NCBI RefSeq assembly: GCF_002797445.1
Contig: NZ_PGEP01000001.1
Coordinates: 723,001-787,000, forward strand
Source: Acidovorax sp. 69
GTDB lineage: Bacteria > Pseudomonadota > Gammaproteobacteria > Burkholderiales > Burkholderiaceae_C
Direction of reading: 5' to 3'
DNA length: 64,000 nt
Positions 44,285 through 52,228 of the stretch are shown here, piece after piece. Under the pieces are notes generated by a model. That model was given only the letters and a program-made list of their open reading frames with translations, did no database searches and was not told the origin of the DNA. Numbering within the stretch: the stretch's first letter is position 1; each line of letters starts with the position of its first letter. The position numbers and the translations under genes are program-made.

Positions 44285-45522
44285 AGTGCCGACACTGCGG
44301 CAGCCCGCTGCAACTGCCGTTTCTGGACCTGGGCAGCGCGCCCCCGTCCAATGCCTACCTGAGCGAGGCCGCGTTGCGCGCGCCCGAAACCTGGTTCCCG
44401 CTGCGCCTCTTGGTCTGCGAAACCTGTTGGCTGGTGCAGACCGAGGACCACGCCGGGCGCGAGGCGCTGTTCACCGACGACTACGCGTATTTCAGCTCGT
44501 TCTCCTCGTCTTGGCTGGCCCATGCCAACGCCTATGTTGAAGCGATGCGCGAGCGGCTGGGCCTGACCGCCGATAGCCGCGTGGTCGAGGTCGCGTCGAA
44601 CGACGGCTACCTGCTGCAGTACGTGCAGGCCGCAGGCATCCCCTGCTACGGCGTGGAGCCCACTGCCAGCACGGCGGCGGCGGCCCGCGCCAAGGGCATT
44701 GAGGTGGTGGATCGGTTCTTTGGCGTGGCGCTGGCCGACGAGCTGGTAGCGGCCGACCGCCAGGCCGACCTGATCGCCGCCAACAACGTGCTGGCCCATG
44801 TGCCCGACATCAACGACTTTGTGGGCGGCTTCACGCGCCTGCTCAAGCCCCAAGGCGTGGCCACCTTCGAGTTCCCGCACCTGCTGCGCATGGTGGAGGG
44901 CTGCCAGTTCGACACGGCTTACCACGAGCACTACTCCTATCTGTCGCTCACGGCAGTGCAGCGCATCTTTGCGGCCAATGGCCTGGTGGTGATCGACGTG
45001 CAGGAGCTGCCCACCCACGGCGGCAGCCTGCGCGTGCTTGCCGCCCGTGCCGACGCCGTGGGCCGCCCCCAGGCCAGCGCGGAAGGCGCCGCGCGCGTGC
45101 AGCAACTGCTGGCCACCGAGGCAGCGGCGGGCATGCTGGGTGCCGGTTTTTACAGCGATTTCCAGGCCCAGGCCATACGGGTAAAGCGAGAGCTGCTCAC
45201 ATTTTTGCTGCAATGCCAGGCCGACGGCATCACCGTGGGCGCCTACGGCGCTGCGGCCAAGGGCAACACCCTGCTCAACTTCGCCGGTGTGCGGCCCGAC
45301 CTGTTGCCGTACGCGGTGGACAAGAACCCTGCCAAACAGGACCAGTACCTGCCCGGCAGCCGCATCCCGGTGGTGAGCGAGGCGCACCTGCGCACGCACC
45401 GGCCCCAGCGCGTGCTGATCCTGCCCTGGAACCTGCGGGACGAAGTCAGCGCCCAGCTGGGCTACATCCGCGAATGGGGCGGGCGATTCGTCACTGCCGT
45501 TCCCCGCCTTGACATCTGGTAG
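44281..45522 (+). CDS. NDP-sugar C-methyltransferase
   Basis: A 413-residue SAM-dependent methyltransferase of the NovU/TcaB9 type (methyltransferase 13/14 family). An N-terminal zinc-finger-like block CRHCG...CETC (about residues 3-44) is followed by the SAM motif VVEVASNDGYLLQYV, then HEHYSYLSLTAVQRIF with the family's His-Glu-His-Tyr cluster, and a C-terminal Rossmann-like GAYGAAAKGNTLLNFAG domain. These enzymes add a methyl group to carbon 3 of a 4-keto-6-deoxysugar. The GTG start overlaps the upstream stop. The precise carbon is inferred. Confidence 0.88.
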   Translation: MKCRHCGSPLQLPFLDLGSAPPSNAYLSEAALRAPETWFPLRLLVCETCWLVQTEDHAGREALFTDDYAYFSSFSSSWLAHANAYVEAMRERLGLTADSRVVEVASNDGYLLQYVQAAGIPCYGVEPTASTAAAARAKGIEVVDRFFGVALADELVAADRQADLIAANNVLAHVPDINDFVGGFTRLLKPQGVATFEFPHLLRMVEGCQFDTAYHEHYSYLSLTAVQRIFAANGLVVIDVQELPTHGGSLRVLAARADAVGRPQASAEGAARVQQLLATEAAAGMLGAGFYSDFQAQAIRVKRELLTFLLQCQADGITVGAYGAAAKGNTLLNFAGVRPDLLPYAVDKNPAKQDQYLPGSRIPVVSEAHLRTHRPQRVLILPWNLRDEVSAQLGYIREWGGRFVTAVPRLDIW

Positions 45523-45573
45523 TTGCCTGGCAACCACCACTTCATTTGACACCCACCCACAAAGGAGACAGCC

Positions 45574-46698
45574 ATGATCCCAATGTTCAAACCCCTGATC
45601 GAACAAGAAGAAATCGATGCCAGCCGCGAATCGCTGGAGATGGGGTGGCTCGGCATGGGCAGCTACGTGTCCGGCTTTGAAAAGAAGGTCAAGGAGATCC
45701 TGCAGGCGCCTGACCGCCACGTGGCGGCCGTCAGCACGGGCACTGCCGGCCTGCACATCGCGCTGCTGCTCGCAGGCGTGGGTCCGGGTGACGAGGTGAT
45801 CGTGTCGGCATTCAACTGCTCGGCCGACTACCAGGCCATCACCTGGGTGGGCGCGGACATCGTGTTTTGCGACTGCACCGACGACACGCTGGAGCTGGAC
45901 CTTGCCAAGGCCGAGTCCCTGGTGAGCCCGCGCACCAAGGCCGTCATCGTGATGGACTACGACTGCATCATCAGCAACCACGAGGACATCGCTGCATTTG
46001 CCGAGCGCCACAAGCTGCGCGTCATCCACGACGCGGCCCACTCGTTCGGCTCCAGCTACAAGGGGCGCATGGTCGGGAGCTTCTCGGACATTTGCGTCTT
46101 CAGCCACGACCCGGTCAAGACCGTGACCTGCCTGGATGGCGGCACCATCGTCGTGCGCACCGAAGAGGAATTGCGCCGTGTGCACGAGCTGCGCCTGCTG
46201 GGTATGCAGCAGCCCGCCGAGGTGATGTACCAGAACAAGCGCGCCTGGACGTTCGACGTCGAGCGCGTGGGCTTTCGCTACCACATGCTCAACATGCACG
46301 CGGCCATCGGCCTGGCGCAGCTGGGCAAGCTCGACGTGATCAAGTCGAGCCGCCAGGCGGCATCGCGCCGGTATAACGAAAAGCTCAAAGGCATTGCGCA
46401 GGTGCGCACGCCGGTGACGGACTTTGCCGACGTCAACCCGTTCCTGTACTACATCCGCGTGCCGGCCGAGCACCGCGATGCGCTGCGCGACTTCCTGAAG
46501 GCCAATGGCGCAGACACGGGCATCCACTGGCAGCCGGGACACTGGTTCTCGTTGTGGAAGGACTGCAGGGCGGGGGATCTGTCGGTCACGGACAGCGTGG
46601 GTAAGGGGATTCTCTCGTTGCCCCTGCACTCGCGCATGGAGCTTGAGACCGTTGACGCCGTGGCCGAGCAGGTGCGCCGCTACTTCGAGCAAGTCTGA
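45574..46698 (+). CDS. DegT/DnrJ/EryC1/StrS aminotransferase
   Basis: A 374-residue sugar aminotransferase. The N-terminus IPMFKPLIEQEEIDASRESL is typical, as are VAAVSTGTAGLHIALLLAGVGPGDEVI and VIHDAAHSFGSSYKG. The PLP lysine lies in SHDPVKTVTCLDGG, unlike RfbH-type dehydrases, which have His here. It should convert the 4-keto group of the nucleotide sugar to an amine using glutamate. AAGGAG lies six bases upstream of the ATG. It is 51 bp after the methyltransferase. Confidence 0.92.
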   Translation: MIPMFKPLIEQEEIDASRESLEMGWLGMGSYVSGFEKKVKEILQAPDRHVAAVSTGTAGLHIALLLAGVGPGDEVIVSAFNCSADYQAITWVGADIVFCDCTDDTLELDLAKAESLVSPRTKAVIVMDYDCIISNHEDIAAFAERHKLRVIHDAAHSFGSSYKGRMVGSFSDICVFSHDPVKTVTCLDGGTIVVRTEEELRRVHELRLLGMQQPAEVMYQNKRAWTFDVERVGFRYHMLNMHAAIGLAQLGKLDVIKSSRQAASRRYNEKLKGIAQVRTPVTDFADVNPFLYYIRVPAEHRDALRDFLKANGADTGIHWQPGHWFSLWKDCRAGDLSVTDSVGKGILSLPLHSRMELETVDAVAEQVRRYFEQV

Positions 46699-46714
46699 AG
46701 AACAAGGGGCGGTC

Positions 46715-47365
46715 ATGCATACACCAACCCCTGGACAGCAGCTTTTCGCTGCAATCAAGCAGACTGCCCGCGCCGGTCAGCCGGGGCTGTTGCTGCCGGT
46801 GGGGCACCCGCTGAGAGCGGTGGTCCGGCCGATAGCCACCGTGCCCGGGCACACCGATGCCATCGACGTGCAATTGCTGACCGACTGGCGCAACCGCCAC
46901 GTCAAGTCCTTCCTCACCGAGTTCGTCTCCACCCCCGAGCGCACCGCAGCTTGGCTGGCCGCAGGGGTGCATCAGAACCCGGGCAAGATGCTGTTCATGG
47001 TCGAGACGCTGGCTGGCGAGCGCGTGGGGCATGTGGGTCTGGGCTTCATCGACTGGCAGCGTGGGTATGGAGAGGCAGATGCCATCGTGAGCGGGGGGGC
47101 GTCGCCTCCGGGGTTGATGAAGGCCTCGCTGCTGGCGTTGATGCGCTGGGCACGCGACGCCCTGGGATTGCAGACCCTGGCAGTGCGGGTGCGGTCAGAC
47201 AACCCGGCGGTCGAGTTCTACCGCAAGGTGGGTTTTCAGGAGTACCAGCGCGTACCCATCGTCGCCACGACCGTACCGGGTGGTGTGGACTGGAGTGAAG
47301 ACCCGGGTGCCCTGGGTGCGCCTGCCAGCCTGGTGTATATGCAGCTGCAGTTGCCCAACGCCTGA
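46715..47365 (+). CDS. GNAT family N-acyltransferase
   Basis: A 216-residue protein with a GNAT acetyltransferase domain in the C-terminal two thirds. It shows GHVGLGFIDWQRGYGEADAIVSG and LAVRVRSDNPAVEFYRKVGFQEYQRVPI, the acetyl-CoA-binding part. AAGGGG precedes the ATG by 5-8 bases. In operon context it would acylate the amine produced by the DegT enzyme. A G7 run in the coding sequence (near 47092) keeps frame. The acyl group cannot be predicted. Confidence 0.85.
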   Translation: MHTPTPGQQLFAAIKQTARAGQPGLLLPVGHPLRAVVRPIATVPGHTDAIDVQLLTDWRNRHVKSFLTEFVSTPERTAAWLAAGVHQNPGKMLFMVETLAGERVGHVGLGFIDWQRGYGEADAIVSGGASPPGLMKASLLALMRWARDALGLQTLAVRVRSDNPAVEFYRKVGFQEYQRVPIVATTVPGGVDWSEDPGALGAPASLVYMQLQLPNA

Positions 47366-47400
47366 GTTGTTCTGCCGCAAGGCATAGAGGGAATCCGACC

Positions 47401-48048
47401 ATGGAAATCTTGCGGATGGATCGCGACCGGTTACTGCGCTATGTGGTGCAGCAATTGCGCAATGCCCTGCCTGATGACTTCGACCCGCGCCCCGACATCG
47501 ACGCGCACCTAGACGAGGCGCTGGCTCGCCTGCAGATCTGCATCGACGCCGTGCGGCCCTGGCGCCAGGGCTGCTTCGACCCTCTGCACTCCACGCAGTA
47601 CTGCAGCTTTCTCTACTTTCTGGCGCACACCATCTGGCGCAGCACCGGCAACGCAGACACACCCACGCGGCTCTTCTTGCTGAACAAAGCCTTGAACGGC
47701 ATCGATCTGTTCTACGAGATCGAGATGCCGCCGGTGTTCTTCATCGGCCATTCCGTCGGCGTCGTCTTTGCCAAGGCCACCTACGGCAACTACCTGGTGA
47801 TCTACCAAAACTCCACCGTGGGCAAGAACCACGGCGTGGCGCCTGTGCTGGGGCAGGGTGTCGTGATGTACCCCGGCACCGCCATCATCGGCGGCTGCCA
47901 GGTGGGCGACGCCACGGTGCTCTCGCAGGGCACGAGCCTGGTCAACACCGACACGCCGGGGCATTGCACGGTGTACCCGGCAGAGGCCGGCAAGGTGACC
48001 TTCAAAACCACCCGGCGCGACGCCCTGCAGGACATCTTCCGGCTCTGA
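47401..48048 (+). CDS. Serine acetyltransferase-like hexapeptide transferase
   Basis: A 215-residue left-handed beta-helix acyltransferase. A helical N-terminal domain (about residues 1-115) is followed by hexapeptide-type turns: GHSVGVVFAKATYGNYLVIYQNSTVGKNHGVAPVLGQGVVMYPGTAIIGG-CQVGDATVL. It resembles serine O-acetyltransferase and sugar O-acetyltransferases. As the last gene of the sugar operon it may add a second acyl group or supply cofactor. The ATG at 47401 has an upstream GAGGG; another at 47416 is possible. Confidence 0.82.
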   Translation: MEILRMDRDRLLRYVVQQLRNALPDDFDPRPDIDAHLDEALARLQICIDAVRPWRQGCFDPLHSTQYCSFLYFLAHTIWRSTGNADTPTRLFLLNKALNGIDLFYEIEMPPVFFIGHSVGVVFAKATYGNYLVIYQNSTVGKNHGVAPVLGQGVVMYPGTAIIGGCQVGDATVLSQGTSLVNTDTPGHCTVYPAEAGKVTFKTTRRDALQDIFRL

Positions 48049-48082
48049 CGCGCGGGCGCGCGTCAGTCCCGGACTGCGCGCG

Positions 48083-50329
48083 TCAGCCGCCCGCGACGCC
48101 CATCCCCATCGCCTGCGTGGCGTGCTGCAGGTAGGTCACGGCAAACTCGGTATGTCCGTGGGCATGTTCCACCTCGGCCAGGCAGGCCAGGGCCACGGGG
48201 TCGTGCGGCACGGCGCTGAGCACCAGCTCTGCCAGCTCGGTCACGGCCACCCAGTGGCTGCCCACGACCGCTTGCGCCGGTGCCCCAGCAGGGGTGGGCG
48301 AGGCCGACGGTGCGGGCGGCGCTGCCTTGGCCTTTTCCACCAGGTCCTGCAGGACCTGGTGGGCTTCGTGCAGGCTCACCCGCTGGCCGGGCTTCAGGCC
48401 CACGCCGGGCACCGGGGGCTGCGTCCATTCCTGTGGGTATTGTTGCACCCAGGCCTGGATGGCTTGCTCCTGCGCCTCGGGGTCATCGGGGTGTTCGGCC
48501 CGGGCCAGCCACTGCAGCCACATCACCCGCAGGCCCTCGCCGAAGAGCTGGTTGTACAGGTCCTCGCGCATCAGGGGCGAGTTCTCCGTCTCGCCGCGCA
48601 AGCTCAGCCGCAGGTCGTTGAGCGCTGGCACATCAGCTGCCAGGCCCGCCGCGATGCGCACGTAGTCGTCGGGCGTTTCGGCCAGCCACTCGGTGCGGCC
48701 CAGGTAGGTGAGCATGCCCACCCCCATGCGGCTCTTAAAGCTCTCGCCCACCATGGAGACGATGGGCACGCCCATCCACAGCACGTCGAAGGTGGTGGTG
48801 CCGCCCGTCAGCGGAAACGGGTCCAGCGCAATGTCGATGCGGTGGTAGGTGAGGTACTGGTTGTCGTGGCTGAGCGCCACCAAGTCTACGCGCGCCGGGG
48901 GCAGGCCCAGCCGCTCGCAGCGGTCGCGGTAGGCCTGCGCGAACTCGGGGCGGTCCAGGTTTTTGCCTTCGATCAGCAAGCGAGACTGCGGTACGGCGGC
49001 AAGAATCTTGCCCCACAGCGCCAGCACCTCGTCCGTGAGCTTGCCCAGGTTGTTGCAGCTGCCGAAGGTGACGAAGCCGTTGCTCACCGCTGGCGACGTG
49101 CGCACCTGGTAGCGCGGCTGGTAGCGCCACAGGGGGTTGCGACTCATGGGCCGGTAGCACGCAAACAGCGTCGGCAGCCGGTACAGGTGCTCGGTGTACT
49201 GCGCCTCGGCCCCGGGCGGGTCGGTGATCTCGTCGGAGAATTTGTAGTCCACGGCCTCCAGGCCGGTCGTGGCCGGAAACCCCAGCCACGACACCTGCAC
49301 CGGCGCGGGCTTGTGGGCCAGGGCCAGCAGCCCGTTGTTGCCGGTGTGGCCGGCCAGGTCGATCAGGATGTCGATGTCGTGAGCGTGGATGGCCTTCGCC
49401 TGCTGCTCCGGCGTGAACCCGGCCAGCCGCACGAAATGATCGACATGGCGCTCTACGCGGTCCGAGACATGGTCGGACCGAGGGAACAGGTAGAAGGCGT
49501 AGACCTCGAACTGCCGGCGGTCGAGCTGTGCGAGCAGGCCCTCCACCGAGTACATCACCGCATGCACCCGGAAGTCAGGCGACAGGAACCCGATCTTCAG
49601 GCGCCGCCACGGCGGGCCGCGGTGCGCGTCGAAACTGGGCCACTCAGGCCGCAGCGGGGGCTCGAACACGCTGCCGAAGTGCCGCGCCGCCACCGACAGC
49701 TGGGACGCATCCACCTGGGGGTCCGCCAGCATGAACAGCAGCCTGTTGGTGTAGTTGCCCGGGTCGTTGGGGCGCAGCGCGATGGCTTTTTCGCAGTCTT
49801 GCACGGCCTCGCGCACCTGGCCCAGTTCGCGCCGGTGGATGGCGCTTTGCATCAGGGCCGCCACCTGGTCGTGGAGCGTGTCCGCCAGCTTGGCCGCTTC
49901 CTGGCTGGCGGCAAAGCCCTTGTCGTGCAGGTTGATCAGGTAGCAGCACTCGGCCAGCTTGATCCAGGCAATGGCCTGCAGGGGGCGCAGGGCGCACACT
50001 TTCTCCAGCAGCGGCAGGGCATCGATGTTGTAGGCGTGCTCGATCAGGATGTTGGCGTAGTTGACGAGCAGCTCGGCATCGTCCGGCCAATAGATCCGCG
50101 CCTGCTTGTAGGCCTTGAGCGCGGCATCGAAGTTGCGCTCTTTGTTCAGCGAGAAGCCGAGCAGCCGGTGTGCGGTGAGGTGCTGCCCGTTCTTGCGCAG
50201 CGTCTGGCGGCACAGGCGGGTGAGGAGGGGCCAGTCAGCGGCGGTGAGCGCCGCACGCAGGCGGGCGTCGTCCTGTTCGGTGTGTTTGGGTTGCACGTTG
50301 TGGCCGATCTCCGGGCAAAGGGGCTTCAA
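48083..50329 (-). CDS. TPR/GT41 O-GlcNAc transferase-like protein
   Basis: A protein of about 748 residues. TPR-like repeats cover about residues 25-200 (FDAALKAYKQARIYWPDDAELLVNYANILI). The GT41 catalytic part covers about 240-590. OGT-like motifs are GFLSPDFRVHAVMYSVEGLL (His at the catalytic position), IDLAGHTGNNGLLALAHKP, PVQVSWLGFPATTGLEAVDY, and DPFPLTGGTTTFDVLWMGVP. An extra C-terminal region of about 150 residues has a Pro/Ala linker and TPR-like end. The frame opens with TTG (50329) or GTG (50296). It lies 85 bp downstream of fliC1 on the same strand, so flagellin glycosylation is the natural reading. Confidence 0.88.
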   Translation of the reverse strand: MKPLCPEIGHNVQPKHTEQDDARLRAALTAADWPLLTRLCRQTLRKNGQHLTAHRLLGFSLNKERNFDAALKAYKQARIYWPDDAELLVNYANILIEHAYNIDALPLLEKVCALRPLQAIAWIKLAECCYLINLHDKGFAASQEAAKLADTLHDQVAALMQSAIHRRELGQVREAVQDCEKAIALRPNDPGNYTNRLLFMLADPQVDASQLSVAARHFGSVFEPPLRPEWPSFDAHRGPPWRRLKIGFLSPDFRVHAVMYSVEGLLAQLDRRQFEVYAFYLFPRSDHVSDRVERHVDHFVRLAGFTPEQQAKAIHAHDIDILIDLAGHTGNNGLLALAHKPAPVQVSWLGFPATTGLEAVDYKFSDEITDPPGAEAQYTEHLYRLPTLFACYRPMSRNPLWRYQPRYQVRTSPAVSNGFVTFGSCNNLGKLTDEVLALWGKILAAVPQSRLLIEGKNLDRPEFAQAYRDRCERLGLPPARVDLVALSHDNQYLTYHRIDIALDPFPLTGGTTTFDVLWMGVPIVSMVGESFKSRMGVGMLTYLGRTEWLAETPDDYVRIAAGLAADVPALNDLRLSLRGETENSPLMREDLYNQLFGEGLRVMWLQWLARAEHPDDPEAQEQAIQAWVQQYPQEWTQPPVPGVGLKPGQRVSLHEAHQVLQDLVEKAKAAPPAPSASPTPAGAPAQAVVGSHWVAVTELAELVLSAVPHDPVALACLAEVEHAHGHTEFAVTYLQHATQAMGMGVAGG

Positions 50330-50354
50330 TGCGGCAGTGTGCCATGCACAAAGG

Positions 50355-50380
50355 CAAAGGGGCCCGTCGGGGCCCCTTTG
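50355..50380 (-). terminator. Hairpin after fliC1
   Basis: Perfect 11-bp arms CAAAGGGGCCC and GGGCCCCTTTG with a 4-base loop, starting 35 bases after the fliC1 stop and before the OGT-like gene. No long T run follows, so it may only reduce read-through into the glycosyltransferase gene. Confidence 0.65.
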
Positions 50381-50414
50381 TCGTCGTCATCGTTCCACCA
50401 CCAGCGGGGGGGGC

Positions 50415-51905
50415 TTACTTGAGCAGCGAGAGCACGCCCTGCGGGATCTGGTTGGCCTGGGCCACCATGGCGGTGCCAGCCTGTTGCAGGATCTGGGCGC
50501 GCGACAGGTTGGCGGTTTCGGCCGCGAAGTCGGCATCCTGGATGCGCGAGCGCGAGGCCGAGAGGTTCTCGGACGTGATCTGCAGGCTTGAAATGCTGGT
50601 CTCAAAGCGCGACTGCATGGCGCCGAGCTTGGCACGTTCGCCGCTGATGAAGGCCAGTGCGGAGTCCACGGTCTTCAAGGCGTCGGTCGCGTTGGTGAAG
50701 GTGGTCACATCGAGGTTGGCCACCGTGTGCAGCGACGAGCCGCCGTTGTCCAGCTGGTTGCTGGTCGACGTCAGGGCGAACGACTTTTCCGAGTCCAGGG
50801 TGATGTAGCCACCGGTGGAGACGTTTTCAGCCGTCGAGTCGGCAGCCAGCGTCTGCGCAGTGCCGTTGCTGGCGCCAGCAGCGTCGTAGCCCGTCACCGT
50901 CACCGCTGCCGCATTGGCGTTCAGGGTGTCGCCGATCACGATGTCGTTGCCGGTGGCGTTGGTCAGGATGATCTGCGTGCCGTCCGAGCTCAGCGAGGCG
51001 TTGATGCCTGTCTTGGCCGATTGCTCGTTGATGGCTGACACTGCGGGCGACAGGCGGTCGGTGCCGGTGGCGGAGGTCAGCGTGAAGGACACGGTGCGGG
51101 CGGCGCCCACGTTGTCGCCTTCGAGCGTCAGCGAGTACGAGCCGGCCGATGCCATGCCAGCCAGGCGCACTTCGGTGCGGGCCGTGGCGGTGACGCCGGT
51201 CGTGGATTGCAAGGAGTTGACCTGGTCGGCCGTGGCCTTGGCGGTGGCGTTCGATCCCACAGTCATGGTGCCGGTGCCCAGGTAGCCGCTGATGGACACC
51301 GCGCCGCTGGTCACGCCGTTGGAGACGGGCGTGGTGCCGCTGACGGCAGCTTGTGCGCCGATGCCGGAGCCGTTGGAGGCGACGTTCTGGTTGTTGCCGT
51401 AGACGCTGGTGCGCAGGTTGGCCGTGGCCGCTACGATGGTCTGGTTGGCATTGGCGCCGACCTGGAACTGCTGCGTACCAAAGGTGCCGTCCAGCAATTT
51501 CTGGCCGTTGAATTCCGTCGTTTGCGAAATGCGGTCCAGCTCTGCTACCAGCTGACCCACTTCCTGCTGTAGGGCCTGGCGGTCACCAGCGCTGTTAGAG
51601 GCATTGGCCGACTGCACTGCCAATTCGCGGACTCGCTGCAGGATATTGCCAGCCGACCCCATCGCACCTTCAGCCACCTGTGCCAGTGAAATCCCGTCGT
51701 TCGCATTGCGAACCGCTTGGTTCAGGCCTCGGATCTGGCTGGTAAACCGCTCAGAGATGGCCAAGCCGGCGGCATCGTCTTTGGCGCTGTTGATACGGAG
51801 GCCCGATGACAGGCGCTGGATGGCTGTATTGAGCGACATCTGGCTGGTGCCCAGATTACGCTGTGCAGTCAGCGAGCTGATATTGGTGTTGATGGTTGCT
51901 GCCAT
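50415..51905 (-). CDS. fliC: Flagellin 1
   Basis: A 496-residue flagellin. The conserved N-terminal domain is [19 protein letters not shown] through [19 protein letters not shown], and the C-terminal domain ends [32 protein letters not shown]. The middle is Thr/Ala/Ser rich, a plausible target for O-linked sugars. AAGGAG lies seven bases ahead of the ATG. Length equals flagellin 2, and I count about 54 differences in 496 residues. It is preceded by a sigma-28-type promoter and followed by the OGT-like gene. Confidence 0.97.
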   Translation of the reverse strand: MAATINTNISSLTAQRNLGTSQMSLNTAIQRLSSGLRINSAKDDAAGLAISERFTSQIRGLNQAVRNANDGISLAQVAEGAMGSAGNILQRVRELAVQSANASNSAGDRQALQQEVGQLVAELDRISQTTEFNGQKLLDGTFGTQQFQVGANANQTIVAATANLRTSVYGNNQNVASNGSGIGAQAAVSGTTPVSNGVTSGAVSISGYLGTGTMTVGSNATAKATADQVNSLQSTTGVTATARTEVRLAGMASAGSYSLTLEGDNVGAARTVSFTLTSATGTDRLSPAVSAINEQSAKTGINASLSSDGTQIILTNATGNDIVIGDTLNANAAAVTVTGYDAAGASNGTAQTLAADSTAENVSTGGYITLDSEKSFALTSTSNQLDNGGSSLHTVANLDVTTFTNATDALKTVDSALAFISGERAKLGAMQSRFETSISSLQITSENLSASRSRIQDADFAAETANLSRAQILQQAGTAMVAQANQIPQGVLSLLK

Positions 51906-52024
51906 GGCGAAACTCCTTAACGTCGCAAGACGGATCTGTTTGCCGGTTCAAGCGCACCCGTCCGGCTGTCAATGGGGGAACGATGGATGAATTGTGGAGA
52001 TGCTGCTTTTGGCCGTTGGGGAGA

Positions 52025-52051
52025 TAAGCGGCAAAAAAGTCGTGCAACTTG
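52025..52051 (-). promoter_or_regulatory. Sigma-28-like promoter of fliC1
   Basis: On the minus strand: CAAG, 15-bp spacer, then GCCGCTTA (consensus TAAA-N15-GCCGATAA). The -10 box matches six of eight, the -35 less well. It lies about 120 bases upstream of the fliC1 start, next to the fliC2 promoter. Confidence 0.65.
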
Positions 52052-52063
52052 TGCGTTTGCCCC

Positions 52064-52090
52064 TCAAGTTTTCCGGCGGCGACCCGAAAA
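52064..52090 (+). promoter_or_regulatory. Sigma-28-like promoter of fliC2
   Basis: TCAAGTTT (52064-52071), an 11-bp spacer, then CCCGAAAA (52083-52090). Six of eight match TAAAGTTT and six of eight match GCCGATAA, with ideal spacing. It lies about 140 bases upstream of the fliC2 start. Confidence 0.75.
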
Positions 52091-52228
52091 CAATTGCAAC
52101 GGTCCGTAAGCGGTCCGCCGTTCACCAGATGGCCTTCAGCGCTGGGAACCCTGGAGGCCAGCATGGGTGCTGGCGCCCCCGGCCGGCGGCAACGCCATAT
52201 TCAGTCAGTTCTTTTCTGGAGATTTGCA

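Larger units (their letters stand above)
51906..52228. other. Divergent flagellin promoter region
   Basis: A 323-bp spacer between the two flagellin starts, without a gene. It holds back-to-back sigma-28-type promoters, 12 bp apart. Leaders of about 110 nt (fliC1) and 130 nt (fliC2) follow. The fliC2 leader has repeats of GGTCCG at 52101-52118. Confidence 0.8.

Noticed and set aside
45574..46698. DegT-family gene as rfbH (CDP-4-keto-6-deoxyglucose 3-dehydrase)
   Set aside because: The PLP lysine is present where RfbH has His, and the iron-sulphur cysteines and extra length of RfbH are absent.
44143..46758. 871-codon minus-strand frame across the sugar operon
   Set aside because: Antisense of three clearly recognised genes with overlapping or close starts; the protein lacks any domain.
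48122..50422. 766-codon plus-strand frame opposite the OGT-like gene
   Set aside because: Antisense shadow; the TPR/GT41 motifs are on the other strand.
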